Assembly: GCA_018268995.1 (NCBI GenBank)
Contig: JAFDVL010000008.1
Location: forward strand, 1 to 57,753
Source: Acidobacteriota bacterium
Lineage (GTDB): Bacteria > Acidobacteriota > Blastocatellia > RBC074
Direction: 5' to 3'
Length of the DNA stretch: 57,753 nt
The notes under the pieces are model-generated. The model saw only the letters and a program-made list of their open reading frames with translations. It had not been told where the DNA came from and ran no database searches. Of the stretch, positions 18,744-27,356 are shown one piece after another (the first letter of the stretch is position 1; each line of letters opens with the position of its first letter). The position numbers were made by a program, and so were the translations under genes.

Positions 18744-19511
18744 CTACTGCTCTTCATAATTCCACGTCAGCCCACCATCCACGTAATACGTTGAGCCTGT
18801 CACGTAATCGGCATCGTTTGAAGCCAGAAAGACCGCCACGCTGGCAACGTCGCCCGTTTGCCCCAAACGTTTGAGGGGGATCTGTCCGAGCAGTGCATTC
18901 AATTTCACCGGATCATTCAGCAGCGTCGTGTTGATGGGGGTTTCAATTGCGCCGGGCGCAATGTTGTTGATCGTAATGCCAAGCGGGCCTAGCTCTACGC
19001 TCAAGTTCCGCGTGAGCATTTTGACCCCGCCTTTGCTGGCACAGTAGGCCGTAAAATTGGGGAACGGCAACTCTTCATGCACCGAACTGATGTTGACGAT
19101 TTTGCCCGTTCGCTTCGTATGCAGCAAGTGCTTAACGAATTCCTGCGTCGCAAAAAATACGCCTTTCAAATTCACGTTCAGCACTTTGTCAAAATCGCTT
19201 TCCGTCACATCCCAAAAGGGGGCGTGCCGTTCGACGCCTGCGTTGTTGACCAGAATATCAAGCTGGCCAAAAGTTTCCAGCGCCGTAGCAAATAGCTTCC
19301 TGATGCCATCCGTATGACCGACATCCGCCTGCACCACTAAACCGCGACGGCCTGCGGCTTCGACGGCGCGCAATGCTTCCTGGGCGCGTTCAGCATTGCC
19401 GGAATAGTTGATGACAACATCCGCGCCCTCTGCCGCAAAGCGTTCTGCGATGCCCCGTCCAATGCCCTGACTACTGCCTGTGATAAGTGCGATTTTATCT
19501 TTAAGTCTCAT
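18744..19511 (-). CDS. SDR family oxidoreductase (glucose-1-dehydrogenase-like)
   Basis: A 255-residue classical SDR close to the glucose 1-dehydrogenase/FabG group. The cofactor loop is ALITGSSQGIGRGIAERF (TGxxxGIG), then NNAGVERHAPFWDVTE, the active site Ser in NISSVHEELPFPNF, Tyr-Lys in YCASK, and INNIAPGAIETPINTT. The end, DADYVTGSTYYVDGGLTWNYE, is typical for SDRs that close with the Y-V-D-G-G motif. GAGGAAACG is upstream of the ATG. It stands alone; the MFS carrier gene behind it is 82 bases away on the same strand. The substrate is probably a sugar or polyol, by family resemblance only. Confidence 0.9.
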   Translation of the reverse strand: MRLKDKIALITGSSQGIGRGIAERFAAEGADVVINYSGNAERAQEALRAVEAAGRRGLVVQADVGHTDGIRKLFATALETFGQLDILVNNAGVERHAPFWDVTESDFDKVLNVNLKGVFFATQEFVKHLLHTKRTGKIVNISSVHEELPFPNFTAYCASKGGVKMLTRNLSVELGPLGITINNIAPGAIETPINTTLLNDPVKLNALLGQIPLKRLGQTGDVASVAVFLASNDADYVTGSTYYVDGGLTWNYEEQ

Positions 19512-19593
19512 AGCGTTTCCTCAATTGACCAAAATGATTCCGTTGCATCCACAGAATCCTGTCAGCCACAGGAAATATTCCCGCAAGACAAAA

Positions 19594-20799
19594 TTACGCG
19601 ATAGCGCGCATTGTTTGCTGGTGTTGCGTTACAGCTGCCAGCAGTCCTTCGTGCAAGAGAAGCAGGAGAGAAATAAAGATCAGTAAGGCTGTCGGGATAA
19701 TTGTCAGCCCCCAGGCTTGGGCAATGAATCCAATCAAGGCAGGAATGAGCGATTGTCCCAACACGGCAGCGGCAATCTGAAAGCCAACGGCGTTGGCTGT
19801 ATGCTGCGGGCCAAGTCGTGTTGGTGTTGTCGCAATCAAGGAAGGAAAAATCGGAGCCGACGCCAGCCCAATCAAAGCCAGCCCTAGAAAACTGCTCAGG
19901 CGCGACCAATCGCCCCACAACAGCATCGCCCCGATGATTTGCCCGACGATACAACTGCGCAAAAGGCGGTGGGGCGAGATGCGATTAGTAATCAGTGCGG
20001 CACCGATGCGACCAGCGGTCAGGCTACCCCAATACAAACTCACCCAGGTTCCTGCCAGCATCATTGAAATACCGCGCGCTTCTGTAAACAAGGTAAAAGC
20101 CCAGGCACCAGCAGCAGCTTCGATCCCGGTGTAAGCAAAAAATACCGCGATGCTGAGCCAAACGACTGGTAGCCGCAAAGTTGTGTTTGTAGGGGCGTGA
20201 GTTATTTCCTCAGGATTGGCTGAATCTCCCTGATCCGACTGCCATAGTCGCAGCGTAACGCCGAAACACAGAGCCAGCGCAAGTTGCCCCCCGCCAACAA
20301 TCGCATAGCCAAGTTGCCAGGGACGGCCTGCGTCCAGCACTTTCGTCATTAACAACGGCCCGCTAAATGCGCCGACACCGTAAAATGCGTGCAACCAATT
20401 CACAGTGCGGTGGCTGAAATGTGTGGCAGCAAACGTATTTAATCCAGCGTCAATTGCACCTGCGCCCAAGCCGGCCAGAGAGCCAAGCAAAATCACGATC
20501 CACCACAACCCGGTTGTCGCATAACCAATTAGGCTCACCCCCGTTACCAGACAACTCAGTGCCAGCAACACGCCAACGCTAAAGCGCCGGAGCAGCCGTC
20601 CGCTGCTGAAACTGGAACATAAATACCCAATGGTATAACTCACCAGCAGACTGCCCAGTGCATCCAACGGCAAATGAAAAAACGCCCGCATCGAAGGCCA
20701 CGCCACACCAAGCAAACCATCAGGCAAACCAATGCTGATAAAGCCAGCGAAGGCTAATACAAGCCGCAGTGTGTTTGACCTGTTGGCGATTGCTTTCAT
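19594..20799 (-). CDS. MFS transporter (FucP/YbjJ-like)
   Basis: A secondary carrier of 401 residues with about 12 membrane helices. It opens with LAFAGFISIGLPDGLLGVAWPSMRAFF, which resembles the sugar-related MFS group (fucose permease and YbjJ relatives), and the second half begins with LRLPVVWLSIAVFFAYTGIEAAAGAWAF, as in that group. The loop GRLLRRFSVG after helix 2 matches the MFS A-like motif region. The start is placed at ATG 20799; a reading frame exists to 20853, but that extra N-terminus is arginine-rich and unlike the family. The substrate is not determined; neighbours (SDR upstream in the genome, cupin behind) hint at sugar use. Confidence 0.86.
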   Translation of the reverse strand: MKAIANRSNTLRLVLAFAGFISIGLPDGLLGVAWPSMRAFFHLPLDALGSLLVSYTIGYLCSSFSSGRLLRRFSVGVLLALSCLVTGVSLIGYATTGLWWIVILLGSLAGLGAGAIDAGLNTFAATHFSHRTVNWLHAFYGVGAFSGPLLMTKVLDAGRPWQLGYAIVGGGQLALALCFGVTLRLWQSDQGDSANPEEITHAPTNTTLRLPVVWLSIAVFFAYTGIEAAAGAWAFTLFTEARGISMMLAGTWVSLYWGSLTAGRIGAALITNRISPHRLLRSCIVGQIIGAMLLWGDWSRLSSFLGLALIGLASAPIFPSLIATTPTRLGPQHTANAVGFQIAAAVLGQSLIPALIGFIAQAWGLTIIPTALLIFISLLLLLHEGLLAAVTQHQQTMRAIA

Positions 20800-20887
20800 T
20801 TCCCGGTCTTCCCGCTCGCCCCGGATGCTGACATTTATCCTGATCGGACGCAACTACCTTACGGTCACATCCGTCGTGGGCCACGGG

Positions 20888-21262
20888 TTACTGCCAGGGT
20901 AAAGGAATTTTCTCGCCCGCTGACGTCGTGACATTCACGGGCGAGACACCTAACACACCGATGAGAAACATCTCCTCTGTGCCTGAGTTGATAAGTTGAT
21001 GCACAGCATCAGGCGGCACGATGATCGTGGAGTTCGGCCCAAACTGTGTTTCCTCGCCCGCAATATCCACCTGCCCGGTTCCACGCAAAATCACAATCAC
21101 TTCCTCGCAGGCGTGGCGATGGATCGGCGTTGCAGCACCGGGCGCAACCGTCTGCATCCAGACTTCTAACCCGTTCACGCCTTGCGCATGTGAGGCCAGC
21201 GTCTGGTGCTCTAGTCCGGGCAAACTAAATTTGGCGACATTGGTGTTATTGATGACAGGCAT
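20888..21262 (-). CDS. Single-domain cupin protein
   Basis: A 124-residue single-domain cupin. The metal-binding motif 1 is PIHRHACEEVIVILRGTG (HxH-x4-E pattern) and motif 2 is the PPDAVHQLINSG strand with the third histidine, so it can hold a divalent metal. The start is put at ATG 21262, preceded by GAGGAGG six bases upstream; earlier in-frame starts at 21325 and 21277 are rejected. It is 83 bases downstream of the LysR gene's stop on the same strand. Likely roles are a small isomerase, a dioxygenase or a regulatory ligand sensor; nothing selects among them. Confidence 0.87.
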   Translation of the reverse strand: MPVINNTNVAKFSLPGLEHQTLASHAQGVNGLEVWMQTVAPGAATPIHRHACEEVIVILRGTGQVDIAGEETQFGPNSTIIVPPDAVHQLINSGTEEMFLIGVLGVSPVNVTTSAGEKIPLPWQ

Positions 21263-21347
21263 AGCAACCCTCCTCATGATTTGAAAACGCGAATCTGTTC
21301 GGGAAACAAATCCGTGAAGGGTCATTTTTTATTCCACCTGTATTTCT

Positions 21348-22280
21348 TTACTTTGTCAGTGTGGCAAAGCGCACAATGCCGGGCTGGATCAAAGGCATTG
21401 CCGGACGTGCAAGCAATTCAACGAAATCATTCACGTACGCTGGCATAAAGTCATTGCGCAAAAAGGCGGCGCTCCATTGTCGCTGCAAGCCTTTTTTCGT
21501 CACCGGGCGGGCGACCAGCGTGCCAGCTTCTAACTGCTCCTGCACTGCCCATCGCGCCAGGACGCTCATGCCCAAGCCTGCTTTTACCATCTCAATAATT
21601 GCTTCAGTCAGTTGCATGACAGAGAGCTTCGCAGGCGCGACGCCCGCCGGAAGCAAAACCAGTTGATATAAATCACTGTCTTTCGGCGGCACGTACAAGA
21701 TCAAATGCTGGTCAGCAAAATCGCGCGCGCGTAAGTAAGGTCGTGCTGTCAGGGGATGATCAGGCGGAAGAATCGCTACCAGTTCATCTTTGAAAAGTGG
21801 CTTGTAACAAATCCGTTTGTCGTGGTGCTGCGTGGTCACGATAGCCAGATCAAGTTTGCCATTCAACAATGCGGGGAACGGCTGATGCGTGGTTTCCACG
21901 ACAATCCGCACATCTACCTGCGGATGCTTATTGCCGAACTCCCGCAACATCTCCGGCAGCCAGTGATAACAGGTATAACATTCGGTGCTCAGGCGCAGCG
22001 AACCACGATTGCCATCAACAATCTGCTTAAGATCGTCTTCGGCACGCCGCAGTTCATTGAGAATTTGCCGCGCCGATTGCAGCAACCGTTCGCCTGCCTG
22101 CGTCAGCACCATCCGTTTGTTCAGGCGTAAAAAGAGCGGCGTTCCCAGACGCGCTTCCAAATCGCGCAATTGATGGCTGAGCGCGGATTGTGTCAGGTGT
22201 AAGCGTTCTCCGGCCTTGGTCACGCTTTTCTCTTCGGTGACGGCGATGATGAGTTTAAGATGACGAACGTCCAGATCCAC
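21348..22280 (-). CDS. LysR-type transcriptional regulator
   Basis: A 310-residue LysR regulator. The winged helix-turn-helix spans about residues 1-65 (VRHLKLIIAVTEEKSVTKAGERLHLTQSALSHQLRDLEARLGTPLF split by the usual turn), and the rest is the two-lobed ligand-binding domain (LRLSTECYTCYHWLPEML; VRIVVETTHQPFPALL). The EECYTCYHW region resembles MetR-type regulators. I place the start at a GTG at 22280, with AAGGAGG seven bases upstream; the frame further upstream is open only by chance. It is divergent from the DinB/YfiT gene, with 123 bases between, and likely controls that gene and itself from the shared region. Confidence 0.9.
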   Translation of the reverse strand: MDLDVRHLKLIIAVTEEKSVTKAGERLHLTQSALSHQLRDLEARLGTPLFLRLNKRMVLTQAGERLLQSARQILNELRRAEDDLKQIVDGNRGSLRLSTECYTCYHWLPEMLREFGNKHPQVDVRIVVETTHQPFPALLNGKLDLAIVTTQHHDKRICYKPLFKDELVAILPPDHPLTARPYLRARDFADQHLILYVPPKDSDLYQLVLLPAGVAPAKLSVMQLTEAIIEMVKAGLGMSVLARWAVQEQLEAGTLVARPVTKKGLQRQWSAAFLRNDFMPAYVNDFVELLARPAMPLIQPGIVRFATLTK

Positions 22281-22403
22281 TGGCAGACCTCCTTTTTCAA
22301 ATGAGAGTAATTCATCGAGATGATGAAAACAATGCGTTTTTCTCATGTAGAGAAACAGCGTATGATGCCCGCTCGAAAACATCATTTACCAAGGAGATTT
22401 TTC
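22281..22403. promoter_or_regulatory. Divergent promoter region of LysR and YfiT-like genes
   Basis: This 123-base gap separates the GTG of the LysR gene (minus) and the ATG of the DinB/YfiT gene (plus). LysR-type regulators usually bind T-N11-A sites in such divergent gaps; ATTCATCGAGATGAT near 22309-22323 is a partial dyad (ATCA/TGAT type) that could be such a site. Ribosome sites AAGGAGG (minus) and AAGGAG (plus) mark the two ends. No -35/-10 pair is clear enough to name. Confidence 0.45.
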
Positions 22404-22928
22404 ATGGCTGATCTGAGTTACCCCATTGGAGCCTTTACACCACGCGCCTCTATCACACAAATTGAACGGCAGGAATTGATTGACAGTCTGGACAAAACGC
22501 CTGCGCGATTGCGGGCAGCCATTGACGGGCTTTCCAATGAACAATTGGAAACGCCTTACCGACCTGAAGGGTGGACTGTACGACAAACCGTGCATCACGT
22601 GGCCGACAGTCACATCAATGCGTACGTTCGTTTCAGGCTTGGTCTGACCGAAGACATCCCGACAATTAAACCTTATGCAGAGCAACTCTGGGCGCAGCTG
22701 GAAGACGGACGCACAGCTGAACCACACATTTCGTTGCAATTATTGGACGCCCTGCATCAGCGGTGGACGATTCTGCTGCGTTCGTTGCCACCGGATGCCT
22801 TTGCCCACACATTGCGTCATCCTGAGGCGGGCGTGATGTCACTGGATGTAATGTTACAAATGTATGATTGGCACGGACGGCATCACGTAACCCACATCAC
22901 TTCATTGCGTCAGCGCAGCGGCTGGTAA
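22404..22928 (+). CDS. DinB/YfiT family putative metal-dependent transferase
   Basis: A 174-residue four-helix-bundle protein of the DinB superfamily, YfiT/BstA subgroup (thiol S-transferase or hydrolase members). The three histidine ligands appear in the family positions: HHVADSHINAY in helix 2 and DWHGRHHVTHI near the C-terminus. The motif TPYRPEGWTVRQTVHH is diagnostic of YfiT. The start is ATG 22404 with AAGGAG upstream, so the longer frame from 22320 is rejected. It is divergent from the LysR gene, whose product may regulate it. Most studied relatives use bacillithiol or related thiols; whether this organism has one is not seen here. Confidence 0.88.
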   Translation: MADLSYPIGAFTPRASITQIERQELIDSLDKTPARLRAAIDGLSNEQLETPYRPEGWTVRQTVHHVADSHINAYVRFRLGLTEDIPTIKPYAEQLWAQLEDGRTAEPHISLQLLDALHQRWTILLRSLPPDAFAHTLRHPEAGVMSLDVMLQMYDWHGRHHVTHITSLRQRSGW

Positions 22929-22961
22929 TGCCGTCGGCTATCCGTTACCACTGGCGAGGTT

Positions 22962-24623
22962 CTATTGCAACGCCATTGGCAGGGGTCGTACGCCCGCGAC
23001 GTTCAGTCTCATTTTGTATAGGCCACTGCGGGCGCATAAATACAGCGTCTTGCCATCGTCATCGCCCCAGGCCATGTTGTGAATATGCTTGGGAGCGATG
23101 ATGGTGCCGAGATGTTTGCCTGCTGAAGAAAGCACCCATAGACCACCGGGACCGGAAACATACAAATTACCCGCCTGATCTATCTTGATGCCGTCAATCG
23201 CATCTTCGCCTTTTGCTGCCGTCATATCAAAGAACACCTTGCCATTCGTCAATGTACCGTCATTGTTGACTTCGTAACGCATCACGACTTTTTTCTTCTC
23301 ATCCCAATTGCCAACGTAAAGGTATTTCTCATCGGGCGAAAACGCGATGCCGTTCGGGCCGGTGACATCGTTGCTCACAAGTTGCAGCCTGCCGTTGCGT
23401 AGCGAATAGACGCCGCTAAAAGCCAATTCCTTGCGCGGATCATCGAAGAACTTTGGCAATCCAAACGGCGGATCGGTGAAGAATAATGTGCCGTCCGAGC
23501 GATAGACTAAATCATTTGGACTGTTCAGCCGCTTGCCTTCAAACTTATCGGCGAGCACTGTTTCACTGCCGTCTTTTTCCAAACGGACGACGCGGCGATT
23601 GCCATGTTGATTGATTGTCAAACGACCTTGTGGATCAAGCGTCAAACCATTTGAGCCAGGTTGGCCATACTCGGCAATGTCTGCACCGCTGTAACCGCTG
23701 GGCGTGCGAAAAACTTCGAGTTTGCCGCCATCATTCGGCGTGTATTTGTAAATCACATTGCTGTTCGGATCGCTGAAGAGCAGATACTTGCCATCGGGAA
23801 TCCACACAGGCCCCTCAGTGAATTTAAAGCCTTCGGCCAATTTAAAAATCTTCGGATTTGGCCCGACGATTTTCTCAATCGCTTCGGCATCCTGTTTGAT
23901 GATTTGCACATTCACTTCGCTTGGAGCCAATGAATATGGGCCTTTGATGGAATCTCGATAGAATTCCAGTTTAGCCTCGCGCACCCAAATGAAGTTGGTT
24001 GGTGGATTAGAAATGGGGCCGTTGATGCCGAAGACAGCAAGTTGAATCTGCTGCCCTGGTTTCACATCGCGTCCAATGACCAAACGATTCGGTGCGTTCC
24101 AGCCAGCAATCACCGAACCACCCATTTGACCGAGGTGACGTGAGAATTCGCCGTCCACCCAGATTTCGGCGTAATCATCAAGCGCCGTTTGGAAGACAAC
24201 AGTCGAACCATTTGTGCTGAATTCGCCAATGCGTTCAGGAATCGTCAGCTTGATTCGATACCAATTGAAACAGATGCGTCCGGTCGAGCGACGATCCATC
24301 AAAGAAGTTGGGGCGATGATTTCCCATTTGGAATCATCGAAATCGGCAACTCCGGCTTTCGGCTCGTAATCGTAGGTTTTGAGCGGCTGACCTGTGGGCT
24401 GTTTATCTGCACCGGGGCCGTTAAAATCCACTTCAGTAATTTTGGTATCGCTGTAGCGCCATTCGCCGTTGACGAGCGTCACGCCTTCTCTGGCGGCAAG
24501 GTCAATTGTGGCTGCGGGCTTGCCGTTTGGAATGGGTGGTTGTGCTTGTGCGAGGGCCACCGACCCACCAATGGCAAGTGCGATGAGAAAGCCAAAATTC
24601 AGTTTCTTATTGCAAGATTTCAT
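22962..24623 (-). CDS. Secreted SMP-30/gluconolactonase-type protein with N-terminal jelly-roll
   Basis: A 553-residue exported protein. A signal peptide is clear (FGFLIALAIGGSVALAQAQ, cut near residue 28). Residues about 40-215 look like a galactose-binding-type beta sandwich (GEWRYSDTKITEVDF, FNWYRIKLTIPERIG, AEIWVDGEFSRHLGQMGGS). Residues about 240-545 form a six-bladed SMP-30/gluconolactonase/LRE propeller (FTEGPVWIPDGKYLLFSDP, GSNGLTLDPQGRL, LNSPNDLVYRSDGTLFFTDPP, GPNGIAFSPDEKYLYVGN, DGIKIDQAGNLYVSG). The catalytic metal residues of the lactonase family are present in the NSPNDLV and FTDPP motifs. Only the propeller half is a common family; the fusion suggests binding to a carbohydrate while acting on a lactone. 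The convergent YfiT gene ends 33 bases away. Confidence 0.85.
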   Translation of the reverse strand: MKSCNKKLNFGFLIALAIGGSVALAQAQPPIPNGKPAATIDLAAREGVTLVNGEWRYSDTKITEVDFNGPGADKQPTGQPLKTYDYEPKAGVADFDDSKWEIIAPTSLMDRRSTGRICFNWYRIKLTIPERIGEFSTNGSTVVFQTALDDYAEIWVDGEFSRHLGQMGGSVIAGWNAPNRLVIGRDVKPGQQIQLAVFGINGPISNPPTNFIWVREAKLEFYRDSIKGPYSLAPSEVNVQIIKQDAEAIEKIVGPNPKIFKLAEGFKFTEGPVWIPDGKYLLFSDPNSNVIYKYTPNDGGKLEVFRTPSGYSGADIAEYGQPGSNGLTLDPQGRLTINQHGNRRVVRLEKDGSETVLADKFEGKRLNSPNDLVYRSDGTLFFTDPPFGLPKFFDDPRKELAFSGVYSLRNGRLQLVSNDVTGPNGIAFSPDEKYLYVGNWDEKKKVVMRYEVNNDGTLTNGKVFFDMTAAKGEDAIDGIKIDQAGNLYVSGPGGLWVLSSAGKHLGTIIAPKHIHNMAWGDDDGKTLYLCARSGLYKMRLNVAGVRPLPMALQ

Positions 24624-24659
24624 AGTGTTCTCCTCAACAAAACGCCTAAGCTATAAATT

Positions 24660-24763
24660 GCATGGAGTACAAGCTTCAGCTTGACAAAAGGCATGGAGTA
24701 CAAGCTTTAGCTTGGCCTTTATCCCACGCAACTCACCCCCAGGCTAAAGCCTGTACTCCATGC
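24660..24763. repeat. Three copies of family 2 repeat, two direct and one inverted
   Basis: Between the HbpS-cupin and SMP-30 genes (both minus), the element GCATGGAGTACA appears directly at 24660-24683 and 24691-24716 and inverted at 24741-24763. The core hairpins differ: CAAGCTTCAGCTTG, CAAGCTTTAGCTTG and, in the inverted copy, CAGGCTTTAGCCTG. The A-to-G change in one stem arm is matched by a T-to-C change in the other, so base pairing is kept. Together with 18663-18735 this makes five copies in the window. Confidence 0.82.
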
Positions 24764-24773
24764 TTTTCTTAAC

Positions 24774-25643
24774 TCATCGCGCTTTCACGACGTAATAATT
24801 CAGTGGCCCTGGCACTTCTTTGAACCAATGCGGAATGCCAGCAGGGACGATAATCACGTCGCCCTTGGCAATCTGGCGTGTTTCGCCGCCGGCTATTTCT
24901 TTGCCACGCACCTCACCTGGCGCAGTTGGTTTCGGATCAACAACCTTCCCGCCCGTGACCAATGTCGCAGAACCGTCGAGCACATAAATGATGTCGGCAT
25001 CCTGTTCATGAACTTCTGCCATTCCGGCTCTGTCACGGTGCGATGCGTGAACCATGTATTTGTCGCTGTTGTCAAAAAGCACAGCGCCTTTCGCAAATGC
25101 AGATTCGACCTTGTCTTTCTCAAAGTAGCTGACGACTTTCGGTGTTGTTGCTTCCAACACTTTGGCTCCGGCAATGGCTAATTCTTCGTCTTGTTGCGCT
25201 GAAGCTGCACCACTCACGCCAACGCCACCCACAATCTGACCGTCAACATTGATTGGGATGCCGCCTTGCAGTGGAGTGAAGAAGGAATCTGGCAACGCCA
25301 CCATCGCCGTGCGACCGTTTTTGATGATGTCCTCAAAGGCTTTGGTCGGGCGTTTGAATAAAACGGAAGTCCGCGCTTTGCCGATGGAAATGTTCGCGCC
25401 TGCCGCAAACGTGCCATCAAGGCGTTCCAGCGCCATCAAATTGCCGCCGTCATCCACGACCGCGATCACGCCACCGGGCGCGCTCAGGCGTTTTGCTTCG
25501 GCTTTAGCGGCTTCGATGACTTTTTTCGCGCCATCAAGCGTTAAGGTTTTCTTGTCGGTCGTTTGGCCTTTGGCGATTGCCACGATGGTGATTGAGGCAA
25601 TAACCAAAACCAGTAATTTGTTAATAACTTTGAGTACTTTCAT
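24774..25643 (-). CDS. Secreted GlcG/HbpS-type haem-binding domain fused to a cupin
   Basis: A 289-residue secreted fusion. The signal peptide (LVLVIASITIVAIAKG) ends near residue 27. Residues about 32-165 are a GlcG/HbpS domain (LTLDGAKKVIEAAKAEAKRL, GGVIAVVDDGGNLMALERLDG, QGGIPINVDGQIVGGVGVSG), known from haem-degrading or haem-sensing HbpS and GlcG proteins. Residues about 185-289 carry a cupin (HASHRDRAGMAEVHEQDADI, IVPAGIPHWFKEVPGPLNYYV), with two histidines and a glutamate able to hold metal. The fusion is uncommon. It is flanked by palindromic repeats on both sides, and the spondin gene upstream lies on the same strand. Confidence 0.84.
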   Translation of the reverse strand: MKVLKVINKLLVLVIASITIVAIAKGQTTDKKTLTLDGAKKVIEAAKAEAKRLSAPGGVIAVVDDGGNLMALERLDGTFAAGANISIGKARTSVLFKRPTKAFEDIIKNGRTAMVALPDSFFTPLQGGIPINVDGQIVGGVGVSGAASAQQDEELAIAGAKVLEATTPKVVSYFEKDKVESAFAKGAVLFDNSDKYMVHASHRDRAGMAEVHEQDADIIYVLDGSATLVTGGKVVDPKPTAPGEVRGKEIAGGETRQIAKGDVIIVPAGIPHWFKEVPGPLNYYVVKAR

Positions 25644-25670
25644 AGTTCTCCCCTCTGATGACCGGGCTTA

Positions 25671-25756
25671 AACGCAAAGGGACAAAGAAGCAAAGAGGCA
25701 AAGATTGACTCTGAATAGTTTCTCTTTGATCCTTCGCTTCTTTGTCCCTTTGCGTT
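25671..25756. repeat. Inverted repeat AACGCAAAGGGACAAAGAAG
   Basis: The arms 25671-25704 and 25721-25756 pair over about 34 bases, perfect over the outer 21 bases and partial inside (CAAAGAGGCAAAGA against CGAAGGATCAAAGAGA). It sits between the spondin gene and the HbpS-cupin gene on the same strand. The AAAG periodicity of the arm suggests it grew by slippage. It is unlike families 1 and 2 in sequence, but the face-to-face arrangement is the same. Confidence 0.72.
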
Positions 25757-25778
25757 AGGAACAATTTGCTGCCGACAA

Positions 25779-26504
25779 TTACTGCGCAGAGATCGTGACG
25801 CGGAAAAATTGGCTGTTTTTACCTGCGTACTTCGCGTCTTTCACACGATGTACTTTGCCGTTTTCGGCTTCGCCCGTATTCGGAGCTTTTTGGCGCGGCG
25901 CTTGATTCGGGCCGATGCCGGGTTCTTCATCTTTTTCAGTGCCTGCATCCCACAGGATGAATTTAGACGTGATGTCACCGCTCAAGGGCTTGCCATTCTC
26001 GAAGAGCTTGAGACCGCCGGGTTCTGACGCATAGAACCAATCGTTCGATTGCCCAAACATCGTGATCAATGAAAGCTTCATTCCAGGCTTGGCAGTGAAT
26101 TCAAATTCATACGTGCCACCGGGACCAATCGGGCCGGGCGTTTCGCCACCGTTCGGCGTATTGAAAACCCCGTGCTGCATACCGCTGTGATGCCCCATCA
26201 GAAAATCCACCATGCCTTGCGAATTACCATCTTCGGCTTGGAGTTCCAGTCCATTCGGCGTGGCAGCCTTGCCTTCGTTGAAGAAGCGAACTTCCTGCAT
26301 GTGAACGGCCCAAAAGCCGGGCGACAAGGCAAACGGCCACTTGCTGCCGTCTGAAGCCGTTTGCAAATCCTTGCTGGAAACGTTTTCGACCTTGACGGTA
26401 AATTTCACTTCTTTGTCCTTGTTATTTTTGTTTGCAAATGCACTGGAAGCTATTCCCATCAATGCACAAGCGGCGATTGCGAAAAAGAGTTTCTGAAGTT
26501 TCAT
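25779..26504 (-). CDS. Secreted spondin-domain protein
   Basis: A 241-residue exported protein. Its signal peptide is KLFFAIAACALMGIASSAFA (cut near residue 24). The rest is a bacterial spondin_N-type beta-sandwich domain: VKFTVKVENVSS, WPFALSPGFWAVH, LELQAEDGNSQGMVDFL, GPGGTYEFEFTAKPGMKLSLITMFGQSNDWFY and LKLFENGKPLSGDIT. In bacterial members a metal or ligand site near SNDWFY is typical. Length and ends fit a stand-alone spondin protein. It is upstream of the HbpS-cupin gene on the same strand and just downstream of the aquaporin gene (12 bases), with which it may be co-transcribed. Function is unknown beyond extracellular adhesion or binding. Confidence 0.87.
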   Translation of the reverse strand: MKLQKLFFAIAACALMGIASSAFANKNNKDKEVKFTVKVENVSSKDLQTASDGSKWPFALSPGFWAVHMQEVRFFNEGKAATPNGLELQAEDGNSQGMVDFLMGHHSGMQHGVFNTPNGGETPGPIGPGGTYEFEFTAKPGMKLSLITMFGQSNDWFYASEPGGLKLFENGKPLSGDITSKFILWDAGTEKDEEPGIGPNQAPRQKAPNTGEAENGKVHRVKDAKYAGKNSQFFRVTISAQ

Positions 26505-26516
26505 AGATTATTCTCC

Positions 26517-27356
26517 CTACTTTCCTGTTAATGATCCCGCCGCGATTGCTTCGGGAACTGTGATGTCCTCATTGATCCGGTCAAAGTTGCACCGAAAGAT
26601 GCAGCGTTTGTCGTTCTGGTGATGCAGCTTGGCGCAAAAGACTTTGTGCGCGCCTGCCAGCCGCAGATAGCTTTCTGCCGCGAGCAACATGCCAAGCGGC
26701 GGTGCCGTGAAATAAATCCAAAGTGCTGTCCAAATATTCCCGCCGAATGCCGATCCAAAAGTACGAGCGGGATTCATACTCATCCCGGACAAGGGCGCTT
26801 CAAACGTGATGTAGATCGCGACGAGTGTGCCCGCAGCTACGCCCGTAAAGCGTGTCCATTTCGCGCGGTTGGAAACTGTCAGCACGGCAAACATCAAAAG
26901 AAAGGTGATGACAATTTCGGCGAAAAACGCAGTCAGCACACCGGATTCTCCCGGCAACGTCGCCACATAATTCACCGTCGGATGCCCCAACGCCGAACGA
27001 AGCAATGCCGATGCAATCAGTACCCCAACAACGCCACCCACAAACTGTGCCAGCACGTAAAAGATTGCGTCCGGCTTTTCCACCTTCCCCAGGCGAAAGA
27101 ACGTCAACGTCACCGCCGGATTCAAATGTGCGCCGGATTGTTTGCCCCAGGGCGAATACACGATAGCGATTGAGGTCAACCCCATCGCAATCCCCATCAG
27201 CACGCGGCGCACAAATGAATCCGCAATGGCCTGGTGTACCGGCGAAGCGGGATGTTCTAGTAACGTCCCGAACACACAGGCTGAAATCATGAAAAACCCC
27301 AACCCGCCCGCCTCAATCAGGTATTCCATCCAATGTTTCCTCATTGCATCAAGCAT
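26517..27356 (-). CDS. Major intrinsic protein (aquaporin/glycerol channel)
   Basis: A membrane channel of about 279 residues with six helices and two half-helices. The two pore signature motifs are present (HLNPAVTLTF and SMNPARTFGSAF), as are the pseudo-twofold halves. The long N-terminal frame to 27416 starts at a TTG; I prefer the ATG at 27356, 12 bases after GGAGG, and a start at 27368 is also possible. The C-terminus carries a cysteine-containing tail (FCAKLHHQNDKRCIFRCNFDRINEDITV), longer than in typical aquaporins and similar in kind to tails of some Acidobacteriota MIPs. Water or small neutral solutes are the probable substrates. Confidence 0.9.
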   Translation of the reverse strand: MLDAMRKHWMEYLIEAGGLGFFMISACVFGTLLEHPASPVHQAIADSFVRRVLMGIAMGLTSIAIVYSPWGKQSGAHLNPAVTLTFFRLGKVEKPDAIFYVLAQFVGGVVGVLIASALLRSALGHPTVNYVATLPGESGVLTAFFAEIVITFLLMFAVLTVSNRAKWTRFTGVAAGTLVAIYITFEAPLSGMSMNPARTFGSAFGGNIWTALWIYFTAPPLGMLLAAESYLRLAGAHKVFCAKLHHQNDKRCIFRCNFDRINEDITVPEAIAAGSLTGK

